Source: Owenia fusiformis (taxonomy: Eukaryota > Annelida > Polychaeta > Sabellida > Oweniidae). From it: a stretch of DNA of 64,000 nucleotides. The translations under genes and the position numbers were made by a program. Below the pieces are notes generated by a model. The model was not told the DNA's origin. It did no database searches and saw only the letters and a list, made by a program, of their open reading frames with translations. This document shows, in pieces, positions 1 to 11,400 of the stretch (its first letter is position 1; each line of letters starts with the position of its first letter). The DNA lies in NCBI GenBank assembly GCA_903813345.2, contig CAIIXF020000011.1:14555754-14619753 (forward strand), written 5' to 3'.

Positions 1-3000
1 GTCGACACATTTCTTGATCTCCACTCCGATGGCGATGATGAATGGCGGCACGAGACTCATCACCAAATACCAAATGACAGGAACATTTGCCAAGTCGGCT
101 TCGGGGTCTCCAAGGGAGATGCGATTCATAAAAAGAGCCAATTGGATATTTTGCATACCTGTTTCAAATGCTATGGTGACGATTCTGGATTTGTCCTGTC
201 GAAATAAGAGAGCGAAACCACCTCCCAGCGTGAACCCAATCCATGGAAGGAGAGTGGATGCTACCCATATCCGCCAAGTCACCAAAGCAAATGCATATAG
301 ATATACATACAACCCAACCGTGACAAGCATAAGGGCAAAAATAAAAACAAAAGGACGTAGTATTTTGTTAACAATGTCCCCGATCTTTGCATGATAGTAT
401 CGAGTAATCACTCCGATAACGACTGGTACGATGACGACAAGAAGAGATGAAATGACGGCATCAACGGGGATGTAAACGCGTCCATCACTAGAGCGAAATA
501 AAGGACCAAGGGCCCAAATCCAAAAGGTCGTCATGCCTAAAAATAAAAGAACAATATTAAGAAACTGGTAAAAAATAAAGAGGGGCTACGATTTAGGCTC
601 CTATATAAAAACAATATACAATTGTTTTAATTGTTGAATTTTGAAAATGATCCCTTGATTATTGCTATTTGCTAAACAAGTTTAACCCGAGATAATTAAT
701 CAAAGGGAACCCTATACTAATCCCTTGGGGTTATGATTAAATTCATTTCTTTAATATCGGCAAATGCCCAGTTAGTCTAAAAGAGGGGTTTATAAATGTA
801 AGAACATGACACCCTTTTGTCATTCTAATTTATCAGAGCTCCTCTTTACCTATTATGCTTCAGAGTGTATTCCAAAGGATAGTAGCAGATTCCATAATGC
901 CCTTTTAAGTTCATTATCAGGGTCTTGTACAGGGTGTCCAAAAAACAGGACCGTAAGAAAGTTGAATAACTCGGTCAATTTTGCATATTTTGCCTTGAAA
1001 TTTAAGGATTATTTAGTTCGTTCAATGTGAATTATGTTGTGAAAGTTTGATAGTAATCTGCCAGTTGAGTCAAAATCTACAGTTCCTTACAAAAAATCCC
1101 CCAAATGTGCACATCTTCTCTCTATGTACGTGTACAATTCAATCCGGCGAACAAAGTCAGTGTTAATGATTCTCCTCCACACATTCCTTTTTGAATGGAC
1201 AAGTTTATTCCAAGAACGATTGCTACTGGGGCTTACATCCTCCTGATGAAGTGTTACAGCATCCATTGCATTCTGAACAATGCACTGCGTGGGTGGCAAT
1301 AAGCAAACATGGACTCATCAGTCCTTTTTGGTTCGAAGATGACTGGGGACGTGCTATCACCAGTATATTCAAGTTATGTCGACCTCTTAGAGGTCACTAA
1401 GCACCAGAAGGGGCATCTAAGGAGATAGGCAGTGGTTTCAACAAGCCAATACCACCCCAACACTGCAAATGATATGCTGTAATGGTTAAGCAAGGCTTTG
1501 GTGGCCAACTCATCAGTTGCAGAACGCAAAACATATGGGCAGCTCATTCGCAAGATCTAAATCCCCCAGAGTTTTAGCTTTAGGGATTTCTCAAAGCCAA
1601 TATGTATACTGACAAGCCCCTAACAACCTTTGGGAAATAACTTCCCAGATTCATACCATCCACATTGATGTGTATAGGTCAGGGTTATTGACAACTTTGT
1701 TCGCAGGATTCATTTGTGCATACTTTCAGAACAAAAAGCACATTAAATTACCTAAATAATTCTTAAATTTCAAGGCAAAATATGCAAAATTGACGGTAGA
1801 GATTAAAAGGTGGATTGGATCGAGTGGATTGGATTCATGTAAAAGGTGGATTGGATCAGGAATCTTCAAAATATGGATTTTTTAGTTGATCTCCCTCTAA
1901 GCAATTTCCTCCGGCCTAAAGTATTTTGTGATTACAAATGACAAATACATACTTCAATTAGTTCAAAGTATTTAACTGCTCTCCCTTGTAAATAATAAAC
2001 ATTAGGAAGACAGAATAAACATAGATCTGTGGATAAGAGCTGTCGTTCAAATTGACGTGTGGGTGTCCCCAAGACATTTCTGCCATTTTCTGTTTGAATT
2101 GAAAACAGATGATATGAATCTTCGACTTCAAAAGTCTGCCTTATGATTTGTGAAATGTCTAAAATTACCCTTGGAATGAATAAGATTGGGTATCAGGTCG
2201 CCTTTCTAGCCTACCCAAGCAAAATAATATAACATCTATTATTTGACATTGTGGAAGTGAGGAGAGCATTAATCGTCTGATGGGAGATCAATATAAATTT
2301 TTTAAGGAAAATCCATATTTTGAAGAATCCCGATCCAATCCACCTTTTACATGAATCCAATCCACTCGATCCAATCCACCTTTTAATCTTTACCAAATTG
2401 ACCGAATTATCCGACTTTCTTACGTTCCTGTTTTTTGGACACCCTGTATTTCCGTTCTATCATTGGTCAAAGAATTGAACTTGAAAAATCCAATTTTTAT
2501 GTAATATGTCTCATCATGAATAAAAGTAGAATCGATGATACATGTCGTCAACCTAGCATCCTAGATTTTTATCTAAACAAGAAGTAGCATGACCTCGACA
2601 TAAACCATAAATAACCCTGAATTAAATATCCAGAGATAAAGACATGATAATTTGTCACATAAATAATGAAAAATATGATTAACGTTCTTATTTCAAGTGG
2701 GTAAAAATGTAGGTTATATGGACCTTTTGTCAAGATCATTTTACAAGATCTGCCGTAATATCTATTTGACATGTAATAATTCAGATTTGTCTGGGGACAA
2801 CGTTTCATTAATTGCAAGTTATTTTGCTAACTTGCAATAATTTATAAATTATAAATTCATAAATGCAGTGTCACATGGGTGATAATTGTCATTTTATTTT
2901 ACTCACCTTATGCCGTAGTATACTCAGAATATTAAGTCACTATACGAGTTATCTAAATAGGAATGCTGCTAGTGTGTTTAGAAAAGGTATTGTCAGTTTA

Positions 3001-4920
3001 GTTAGGTATTCGTAAATTACATAATGCTGCTAGCGTATTTAGAAATGGTATTGTCAGTTTAGTTAGGTATTCCAACATTATCTAATGTTGCTAGCGTGTT
3101 TAGAAAAGGTATCATCAGTTTAGTTAGGTATTCGTACATTACATAATGCTGCTAGCGTGTTTAGAAGAGGTATCGTCAGTTTAGTTAGGTATTCGTACAT
3201 TACATAATGCTGCAAGCGTGTTTAGAAAATGTATTGTTAGTTTAGTTAGTTATTCGTACATAACATAATGCTGCTAGCGTATTTAGAAATGGTATTGTCA
3301 GTTTAGTTAGGTATTCGAACATTATCTAATGTTGCTAGCGTGTTTAGAAGAAGTATCGTCAGTTTAGTTAGGTATTCGTGCATAATCTATTGTTGCTAGC
3401 GTGTTTAGAAAAGGTATAATGAGTCCAGTTAGGTATTCGTACATTATCTAATGCTGCTAGCGTGTTTAGAAGAGGTATCGTCAGTTTAGTTAGGTATTCG
3501 AACATTACCTAATGCTGCTAGCGTGTTAAGAAAAGGTATCGTCAGTTTTCAGTACTTGGGTATTCGCACATTACTTGATGCTACTAGCATGTTTAGAAAA
3601 GTAATCGTCAGTTACGTTGGGTAGTCGTCCAGTCGTAGTAAGGCATTCGCGCATCACCTAATGCTGCTAGCGTGTTTAGAAAAGATATCGTCAGTTAAGA
3701 ATAGGTATTCGCACATTACCTAATGCTGCTGGTGTAAAATATTAAATACACCAGTCTAGTAATGAGCACTGACATGCTAATGTATTTGAAATATTAGTTG
3801 GATTAATGATAGTGAGCACTCACCTAATGCTGCTAATGTACTAATAAATGTCATGACAATACTGAGAGAGATATCTGCATTGAAGAGGAATGTAAATATG
3901 TTGCTGCCGCCTCCCCCTGCACTGGCCCCTATGGTCAATAAGCCCAGCCCGGTTACGCCGTCTAGCTGCAACATTTTAGCTATGCCCAGCGCCAACTGAA
4001 ATCGAAGAACCATGTAAATAAAGGTCATAATTTGTTAATAAAATATGACTCAGTTTTACTACGTAGCGAGGGAAAATATAAATGATCTTTCGGATAAGAA
4101 GCTTCCATATAGGGAAAATGAAAGAACGCCGACGAATGAGACTAGTTTCGTTTTATTCTTTTATGTATTAATATAGTAACCAAATGTTTGTTGCACAATG
4201 CAACAAACCAAACAGTTTTTCATACTATATCCTTAACTGAACTATTGCATAGTTCATGACAGGCTTTTTACAACAGTTTAAACACTTATCTCATAATACA
4301 TGTATGTTTCAGCAACACCTTAAACTTACCGGGGGCATTATACCAAACTGACACACGAACCCAATTGCAGGCTGGATGGGCTTCTTTAGGACCGCCTTTA
4401 CTATCTCTGGGTCGATCCGACAACCGAAACCGAAATTAGTTAATACAAGCATCAGAGCTAGAATAACCAGAAACACGTCGTAGATTGCTTCTGGTTTACG
4501 TATCACTAAAACTCTGTATTCTTCGACAGCACGGAGGGATGTAGATGGTGTCCATTCGGAATCTCCGCTGAATCTCCCAGTGGCTTCAAAAACCACAGAC
4601 GAACGACCAAGACGCAAGCCTCTGACGCTAAAGTTAAATTGTCCCCCGAAGTTGTTCCCTGGGGAAGCAATATAGACGTGTCTTACCCGGTCTACTGCAA
4701 ATATTGCTGGGTGTTTTGGTCGTAGTGTTACGTTGAATTCCCCAGTGGCTATGCAAGTGTAGTTAACAAGAACCGGGCGTGATTGACCCTCGTGTAGATC
4801 TGTTATATTGACTGGATTGAACAATAGGTGGCACCACTCTCTCCTTTCTGCGCTCTGTCCATTCACGTAACACAGAAATGCTGCCAAAGTAATTGAGATG
4901 AATAAAAGTCTGTTTTCCAT
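1..4920 (-). CDS. SLC10 family sodium/bile-acid cotransporter-like protein (SLC10A3/A5 type), 3' end off the window
   Basis: Three exons are seen: 4330-4920 (start ATG at 4918-4920), 3824-3995 and <1-536, giving 433 residues without reaching a stop. Each junction is GT-AG and phases match (0, then 1). Residues 1-21 are a hydrophobic signal peptide ending near VNG. About 130 residues of beta-rich extracellular domain with N-glycosylation sequons follow, then membrane helices. The join reads GFVCQFGIMPP/LALGIAK, as expected for SLC10 proteins, followed by a glycine-rich SAGGGGSN at the family's GCCPGG..SN site, TLAALGM across the second junction, and FETGMQNIQLA in exon 3. The long N-terminal ectodomain fits the SLC10A3/A5 branch, of which SLC10A5 is about 440 residues, so little is missing. 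Family members are multipass membrane carriers of bile acids or steroid conjugates, but many A3/A5 members have no known substrate, so the substrate is not inferred. Confidence 0.88.
1087..1176 (-). pseudogene. Second transposase C-terminal fragment in opposite orientation
   Basis: The minus strand encodes a fragment reading RRIINTDFVRRIELYTYIE followed by CAHLGDFL. It resembles the VIDNFVRRI..C...GAHLE.IL tail of mariner-type transposases. It lies head-to-head with the plus-strand transposase remnant in the same element, so the copy was rearranged after insertion. Confidence 0.45.
1191..1740 (+). pseudogene. Decayed mariner-type transposase, C-terminal half
   Basis: Conceptual translation with frameshifts and stops resembles the DDE-domain half of mariner-like transposases. 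It contains CTAWVAISKHGLISPFWFED, then fragments resembling the AHSPDLNP..F.LWG.LK region, and a C-terminal remnant resembling DNFVRRIHLC with downstream AH. Several frame breaks make it non-functional. Confidence 0.55.
1795..2394. mobile_element. 600-bp nested non-autonomous element with 8-bp target-site duplication
   Basis: Inverted ends start GGTAGAGATTAAAAGGTGG and GGTAAAGATTAAAAGGTGG and continue for about 80 bp with internal repeats of a GGTGGATTGGATC motif. The flanks are an exact 8-bp direct repeat AAATTGAC (1787-1794 and 2395-2402). It splits the right inverted repeat of the surrounding mariner-type element, so it inserted later. No coding capacity is seen. Confidence 0.75.
2950..3745. 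repeat. 61-bp minisatellite, about 13 copies, carrying splice-donor-like sequence
   Basis: A unit of about 61 bp containing AATGCTGCTAGCGTGTTTAG and GTTAGGTATTCG recurs from 2950 to 3745. The copies nearest the SLC10-like exon 2 contain ACCTAATGCTGCTA, identical to the exon 2 donor junction at 3822-3835. The array lies just inside the intron downstream of that donor. Confidence 0.9.
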
Positions 4921-5977
4921 TGTGCATGTATGTCTAGATGCTCAATTCAGTTAGATTGGTACACTTTACTTCTCACCATTTTGTTAATTATGATGATTGT
5001 CTACACCACTACCGCATGATCCGGCGTCTATTTTGTTAATAAATAAAACGTCAGTTTAATACTGCTATCTCATTAAATTCGAAAAAGGTGTGTTTATAGT
5101 CCAAGGCTAGTGAATCATTTACGATTACTAATTAAACATGTTATATACACGAATAACATAATAATGACATATTTTTGTTAAAAACAATACTAAAACTCCT
5201 TAATCTGGAAAATTGGAAGTTGGTGTTGGAAATACAAAATCATATATTTGTTTGGGGCAAGTCATTAATTAAAAAAAAGAAATAATGTTCAGAAGAAAAG
5301 TGGGTCACATTTTTGAATCACCCTGTAGTCTGAATTGGTGCTACAGCACCTGATAGTAATTGATCTATGACGGGGTGGTGCCTCGAATTTAGCAAAATCT
5401 AAATTACTCATCATTTATGATACAATCGCGATCCTGGAATATCAATCAAGAGGTTGCAATCTATAAGATGGTCACGGTGACCCAAAATGCCAGATGAAAC
5501 ATATATTAACAAATGGACAGGTATAAATCTGAAAAAGACATTTATTTATATACTGTAGATAATGAGACATTTATAATGAACGTAAATACATATATTTGCC
5601 CTTATTTGGCGAATGTACCAACACACCCTCGACACACAAAATCTAAATCCCGATTTCAAGGCTATATAAAGAGATACTAAATACAGAGGTACCTTAAGGG
5701 CACTATATCACAGGCTTGAACGTCTAATTTTTATAAAGAGCCAGATCATGACATTCTACCAAGAAATATCAACCCGGGATTTCGCACATTATTTTTTAAC
5801 TTGAAGGCTGGTTTATCTCAGACAAAATAAGTCACCCCATGCAAAGGAAAAATCTATCATTCGTCTACAGGAATAGTGTTGATAGCCAATTCTGATCCAA
5901 TACGAAGTTATTACATTCCGAAAGATATGTCATATTATATTTGTACTAGGTTAACACTACCACATACAACTGACCAG
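4921..5977. other. Intergenic, 5' side of the SLC10-like gene
   Basis: This AT-rich stretch without supportable genes holds the expected promoter side of the SLC10-like gene. An isolated CACCCTGTA motif near 5320 resembles the right end of the CAGGGTG elements elsewhere, but no left partner was found. Confidence 0.5.
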
Positions 5978-6290
5978 CAAGGAGGATAGGCTCCCAGAGT
6001 GCAACATCGATATTCTGTCCCATATATGGATGATAATCGTGATACAAAATTCGAATTCAAGCAGTCGCCGTTTTGTTCACTTCAACATTTGAATCGTGAA
6101 TTTTGGTCTTATTTCGTAACAAAAAATTCCAAAACTCGCAAGAAATGATCGAGATATTGGTTCGAATCTTTTGAACTGTTTATTTTGAATTTATAGTCGG
6201 TTATAATTTCAGAAAATATCGACATTTTGACGTTTTCATTGTTGGAAAATATCGAGTTTCGACCCTGACCACTGTATAATTTCCTGGGAG
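5978..6290. mobile_element. Copy 1 of a 305-bp MITE family, right end decayed
   Basis: The copy starts CAAGGAGGATAGGCTCCCAG and is closely similar along its length to the complete copy at 58414-58718. Similarity is lost after about 6267. Another partial copy is at 37698. Confidence 0.75.
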
Positions 6291-6299
6291 TATCTGACT

Positions 6300-8284
6300 G
6301 ATTCACTTACGTTTTAGGTAATTTAAGTCAATATTTGAGCTCTATAATTACCACAATGCACATTAGAATATCATTCGAACTCTTTTCCATTTGCCGTTTT
6401 AGCAGGGTGTGTGATTTATGCATAGACACATATGCTTTACCCAAATTAGGCCTACATATACAGTAAAACTTGCCATGGTGCACACCCGTTTTCTATGAAC
6501 ACCATTTCTACCAACCACATATTTGGCTTCATATGTGTTCACTATTCACAAGTTTAACTGAAAAAAATACAACACTTAATTCTTGAATATATTGCATGTT
6601 GAGTATATCTGATACATAACACATAACTAAAAAATAAATATCTTTACTTTACATATAACTAAAACATCTAAATTACAACATCCTCCAAACGCAGGAATTT
6701 TGCTCAATGGCAGAGAGAAGAAGCGTGCGTGAATCCCAAGGCCTAGACCTGCGTTTGGAGAATGATATCAACTACTCAAAATATGATCACATGTTTCGCT
6801 TCATTGGTAGTACAATTCTAACTGTGTCTTGTCTATACAAATTATTAAAGATGGATTATTAAATAGCACCTCTGACACTGACATGGTGGAAATCACATGT
6901 AGCAATAACTACTTGTCCATCAAACAGAGATTATTAGCCGTTCATCAAATCAACGTGTAACATCTGGGGAATCTGTTCCACGTTGTCTTAGAGCCTGTGA
7001 AATGAAATTTCTATGCCAGAATGTGTCAGTTGAATACAAAACAGATAGAATATATATACATCTTCCACGCCCTCTATTAGCCAATAAGGTACATGCATTT
7101 AAGAGAACTTGTGCATGAACGTAAAATATTAGGAACCTCGTGAATTACTGCCCCTCTGAATTGTTCTTTCGTAGGGCCAAATTCAAACGTTTTTTACTCA
7201 TAACTTAATACTACGTAAATTGTACTTGTAAATACTACGAACTCGAGAATTAATCCCTAGAATATCAAATATCTACATGTTCCAGTACAAGTCTCTTAAG
7301 AACGTGTAGCCCAACCTCCCCACTTTAACAGTTTAGATACCACAACCGTTTAATGATCTAAAACGATATCACGAAACAAAAGATAAATTACCGACACCCT
7401 TGGTACAAATTATTACATGGAACTTGACACACCGTTTCTAAAAAGATGTCACGTCTACCTCTGTCTCTTAAACAAATTTAATACATCCCAAAAGTATAGT
7501 TTATACAATTTAGAAGGGATAAGGTCGGTTTTAAAGAAGAAAACTCATTTGAATTAATGTCATCGAAATAAACTACGTCACCTTAAACGTTTTCAGTCTG
7601 AGCACACCATGTTGGTACTTACAAATCCGAAAGATTACCAACAGATTTCAAAACAATTAATATCAGTATTTTAATTTTGATTTAACTGAAAGTGACAAGT
7701 GGCCATTCAAATCATCATGTATTTTGTTGACTTTGTACATTATATAAACAAGAACAGATTCGAACAATGTACAGTGTGTGTAAGTAGGATACACTTTGTA
7801 AATGGCAAATTGACATTGACCTAATCATATTGAAATTAAACACTAGCATTATCTTACAATACACTTTGTTAGAATCACCAAATCAAAATCTCCATTTTTT
7901 AAGAGATATCTGTTTTCTAGCATTAACGTGTAAATACTCATTCTTATATTTAACTTCCTTATTGATTCAAAAAGGGAAAACTTTAAACACCTTAGATATG
8001 CACTTTCATAATAATAATAATTACCTTATATGAGCCTTAATTATCTTAGAATAATATATATATAAAAGACAAAAGTACAAGCCTCAATTTAGGACCCCTC
8101 CCAAACTGGTCACAGGGCATTAAAGCATACATTCACATGACTTGCACCTTAACTAATATTACAGACTACATAAAGTCATTATACCTTAAAGTATACAGTT
8201 CGAGTTATATCCAAGAAGAGGGTTTGTACATTCAGGAAGGTAAATGAAGCCTCCAATTACAACACAATTTTATGTTTATATCCA
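6300..8284. other. AT-rich intergenic stretch, nothing recognised
   Basis: Only short open frames without homologous motifs are present. It is downstream of the LRIF1-like gene, so part may be its 3' UTR. Confidence 0.4.
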
Positions 8285-8403
8285 ACTTGCAGGCCCGTTC
8301 ATGGGGTTCATGGGTTGTGAAACACATTGGGCAAAAATGGTCAAATGTGAACCAACCTGGAATTTTTCAAAAAGTGATCCCTCGTGCAAAATCTGGCTAC
8401 AGG
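8285..8403. repeat. Degenerate copy of the GTAGCCAGG dispersed repeat
   Basis: The stretch GGTTCATGGG...AATGGTCAAATGTGAACC...CTGGCTACAGG parallels the complete element at 13823-14031. It lies directly 3' of the LRIF1-like stop codon and so is probably transcribed in the 3' UTR. Confidence 0.6.
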
Positions 8404-8427
8404 TATAACTTGGATACAACCTTTTGA

Positions 8428-11400
8428 CTAATCATCACTGTCACTTTCCTCTTTTGCTTTTTTCTCTCTTTCAAGCCTTAACTGTCTCATTCTTATTAAA
8501 GCTTCTTCTTTCTCTTTCAACATCTCTTTCAGCCTTTGCACCCTTTCACACTGGACTGTGTCCTTCTGTCTAAATCCCATTTCGGGTTTTTGGATGGTTG
8601 GACTTTCCTTTTGTTTTATAGATGTCTCGTCAGTCGTAGTCGAATCCAGCTTCTCTACTGAGCTTGAATTGTTATTTATAGATGTCTCTGCTACCGGAGT
8701 TTCATTTCCCTGGCGTGGTGTTATTTCTAGTGCTTGACTTGCATGTAGAACTTTGTCCAGGTTAATTATGGCATTACTGACATCACTGGATGGAGGTGTT
8801 GATAACTGTGTTTTAAGAACAGATGGAGCTGTTCCTGTTGATTGCGACTGCACAATCAATGAAGGCTGAGGTTGTGACGATGGTTGTGATTGTGACGATG
8901 GTTGTGATTGTGACGATGGTTGCACTGATTCATTGTTGTCCTTGTTTCCCTCCTGCTCATTAGAGACATTTGGGTCATTCTGACCTTCATCTGCCTTATG
9001 TAGCAGTTGAACCACACCTTGTTTAGTCCTTGTAAAAGGAATCATATGAGTAGGGAGCATCAGCTTATTGGGAGGTAAAAATACACCTGCTTGGCCAGGT
9101 TTAACAGGATTAGTGCCAGTGTGCATAGCATTCACTTTCCTGACATTATTAAGAGCTGTAAGTGCAACTGTACCTAATGTAGGTTGACTGGTTGGTTTGT
9201 TTTGTGTTGTGGTGTTTTGTGTTGAGGTACTGGAAGCTGAACTTGTCTGCTGATTCAAACATGATTTTAGGATACTCCGAGCAGCTTGTAAGGTACTCTG
9301 GTTCTGTTTTGGTAATGCTGATGGGAGTTTGAACCTCAAAGTGGGCGCAGTTATCGTAGCTTGTAAGCGTCCACCTGGTAGATTCTGAGATGGAGGCACT
9401 ACCATAAATGATGGTTTCAACAGCATCGCGCCATCATTTGCTGTATTACTACTGTCTTTCCTTGATGGTTGATTTGTGTACGAGGTACCCACTTGAGGAA
9501 TCGTCCTACAAATCTGCTGTAGAGCTGTTTTACTAAGATGCCTCGCATTAACTTGTTTATCATGATTTAATCTGCCCATCTCTCCCAGTGGGAGCAAGAC
9601 TGCTGTTTCGTCTGGAAGCTTATATAGGACGCATCCACTTTGTAAAAGATTTGTTCCTGTTTTCAATGGACCTTGACTGGAATTAAGTACGTTGACTACG
9701 GGGTTTCTGGGTGATGTAGGCCCAGGAGATCCTCCTGGCTTTGGTAGCAACACCTTATATCTGTGCTTAGGTTTCAAAGTCCTCTTTTTTCTTTTCTTTT
9801 TGAATTGAGGATAATTTGGTAGATAAATTGTTTGTTGCTTCCCAATGACATTATCAATTTTCTCAAGCTTGATTCGAATATCTTTGATTTCAGTTCCAGT
9901 GTAAACCTCTTCCTGTTGGTGCTGCTGGATTACTCCTCTAGTGGGGATTCTATTGGTCTGTTGATATGATGGTGTACCAAAGTCTAGTATATCTACTGGT
10001 TCATCTTTGACATCATCAAGATTGATATAATCAGTTGAGCTGGTACTTGTGAGTCTCTCTCGTGTACTTCTTCCAGAGCCTGTAAGAATGCAAAACAAAA
10101 ACAGCAATGAGTCTCTCTCGTGTACTTCTTCCAGAGCCTGTAAGAATGCAAAACGACAATGAGTCTCTCTCGTGTACTTCTTCCAGAGCCTGTAAGAATG
10201 CAAAACAACAATGAGTCTCTCTCGTGTACTTCTTCCAGAGCCTGTAAGAATGCAAAACAACAATGAGTCTCTCTTGTGTACTTCTTCCAGAGCCTGTAAG
10301 AATACAAAACAACAATGAGTCTCTCTCGTGTACTTCTTCCAGAGCCTGTAAGAATGCAAAACAACAATGAGTCTCTCTCATGTACTTCTTCCAGAGCCTG
10401 TAAGAATGCAAAACAACAATGAGTCTCTCTCGTGTACTTCTTCCAGAGCCTGTAAGAATGCAAAACAGATCCTGTAAGAATGCAAAACAGATCCTGTAAG
10501 AATGCAAAACAACAATGAGAATAAGGAGGGTGCTTAAACCATGCTTTAAATGTATAATACACCTTGTGTACCTGGAATGCACAGTCAGCACTATCAATGG
10601 TATACTCTACCTTTAGTAATATAAAAGAGAGAAGTCCATATCAAGTAATTAAAATACAATTTGGAACATTAAATGCTAAATTTTATTAAATTGGAATTTA
10701 ATTTCAAAATATTAGTCTCAAAGACTTAAATCTCATTAGGTATTTTAGCTGACATTATTGTCTAACATCATATTATTTGAAATCTATCCTCATAGACCAC
10801 CATGTTCCAGTGTAACAATTTGCTTTTGTTTAAAGTCTAACATGACTGGTGAATTAAGTTAGCCATATTAGACCAAAGCCATTTCAGTAAAATATTTTTG
10901 ACAGAATATTGGAATGAAAACAAAAATGAAATCATGAAAGCCCAAGATCAATTGATGAATAATTCAGATAATCATTGTAAATGAAACATCTACAGGGTGG
11001 TCCAAAAAATGGAACACTCGTATTTCAAAAATAAAAATTGATATTATTAATGAAAAGTGAAAACGTATCATATTATATACCAGTGGATAGGGAATTTACT
11101 TATCTTTAATTTGGTATATCATAAGTTCAAATTTATCATAACGCCTATCAACCAGCGCCCATAATTCAAATGACGTAATTTTCGTTTCAAAACGGTTTTT
11201 CAAAACCTTTTAAAAATCAAGTTTTTTGTCAACATAAACAGAAGTTCAATATGTGCACAATTCTGATCAAATATAGCCCTGTAGACTTGTAAACTTGTAT
11301 TTGTGAATGCAAATAGCGCTAACGGCTACCAGATTAACCTACTATTTTTGACCATCTCATTTAAATATGAATGGAATAGTGGCAGATACTATTCATATTT

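Larger units (their letters stand above)
930..2446. mobile_element. Mariner-type element with TA target duplication, interrupted by a nested element
   Basis: The left end CAGGGTGTCCAAAAAACAGG (930) and the right end (2446, reverse complement) match over about 100 bp of inverted repeat once the nested element at 1795-2394 is removed. Both ends abut a TA dinucleotide (928-929 and 2447-2448), typical of Tc1/mariner insertion. The original element would be about 0.9 kb. It lies in intron 2 of the SLC10-like gene. Confidence 0.75.

Noticed and set aside
9993-10597. Two extra overlapping reading frames of about 188 residues with HSYRLWKKYTRETH repeats
   Set aside because: They are the other two frames of the 52-bp splice-acceptor array. 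The gene model that joins in phase uses only the part below 10079.
10992-11040. CAGGGTGGTCCAAAAAATGG as a transposon end
   Set aside because: It resembles the CAGGGTG family, but no inverted partner was found nearby, so no element was called.
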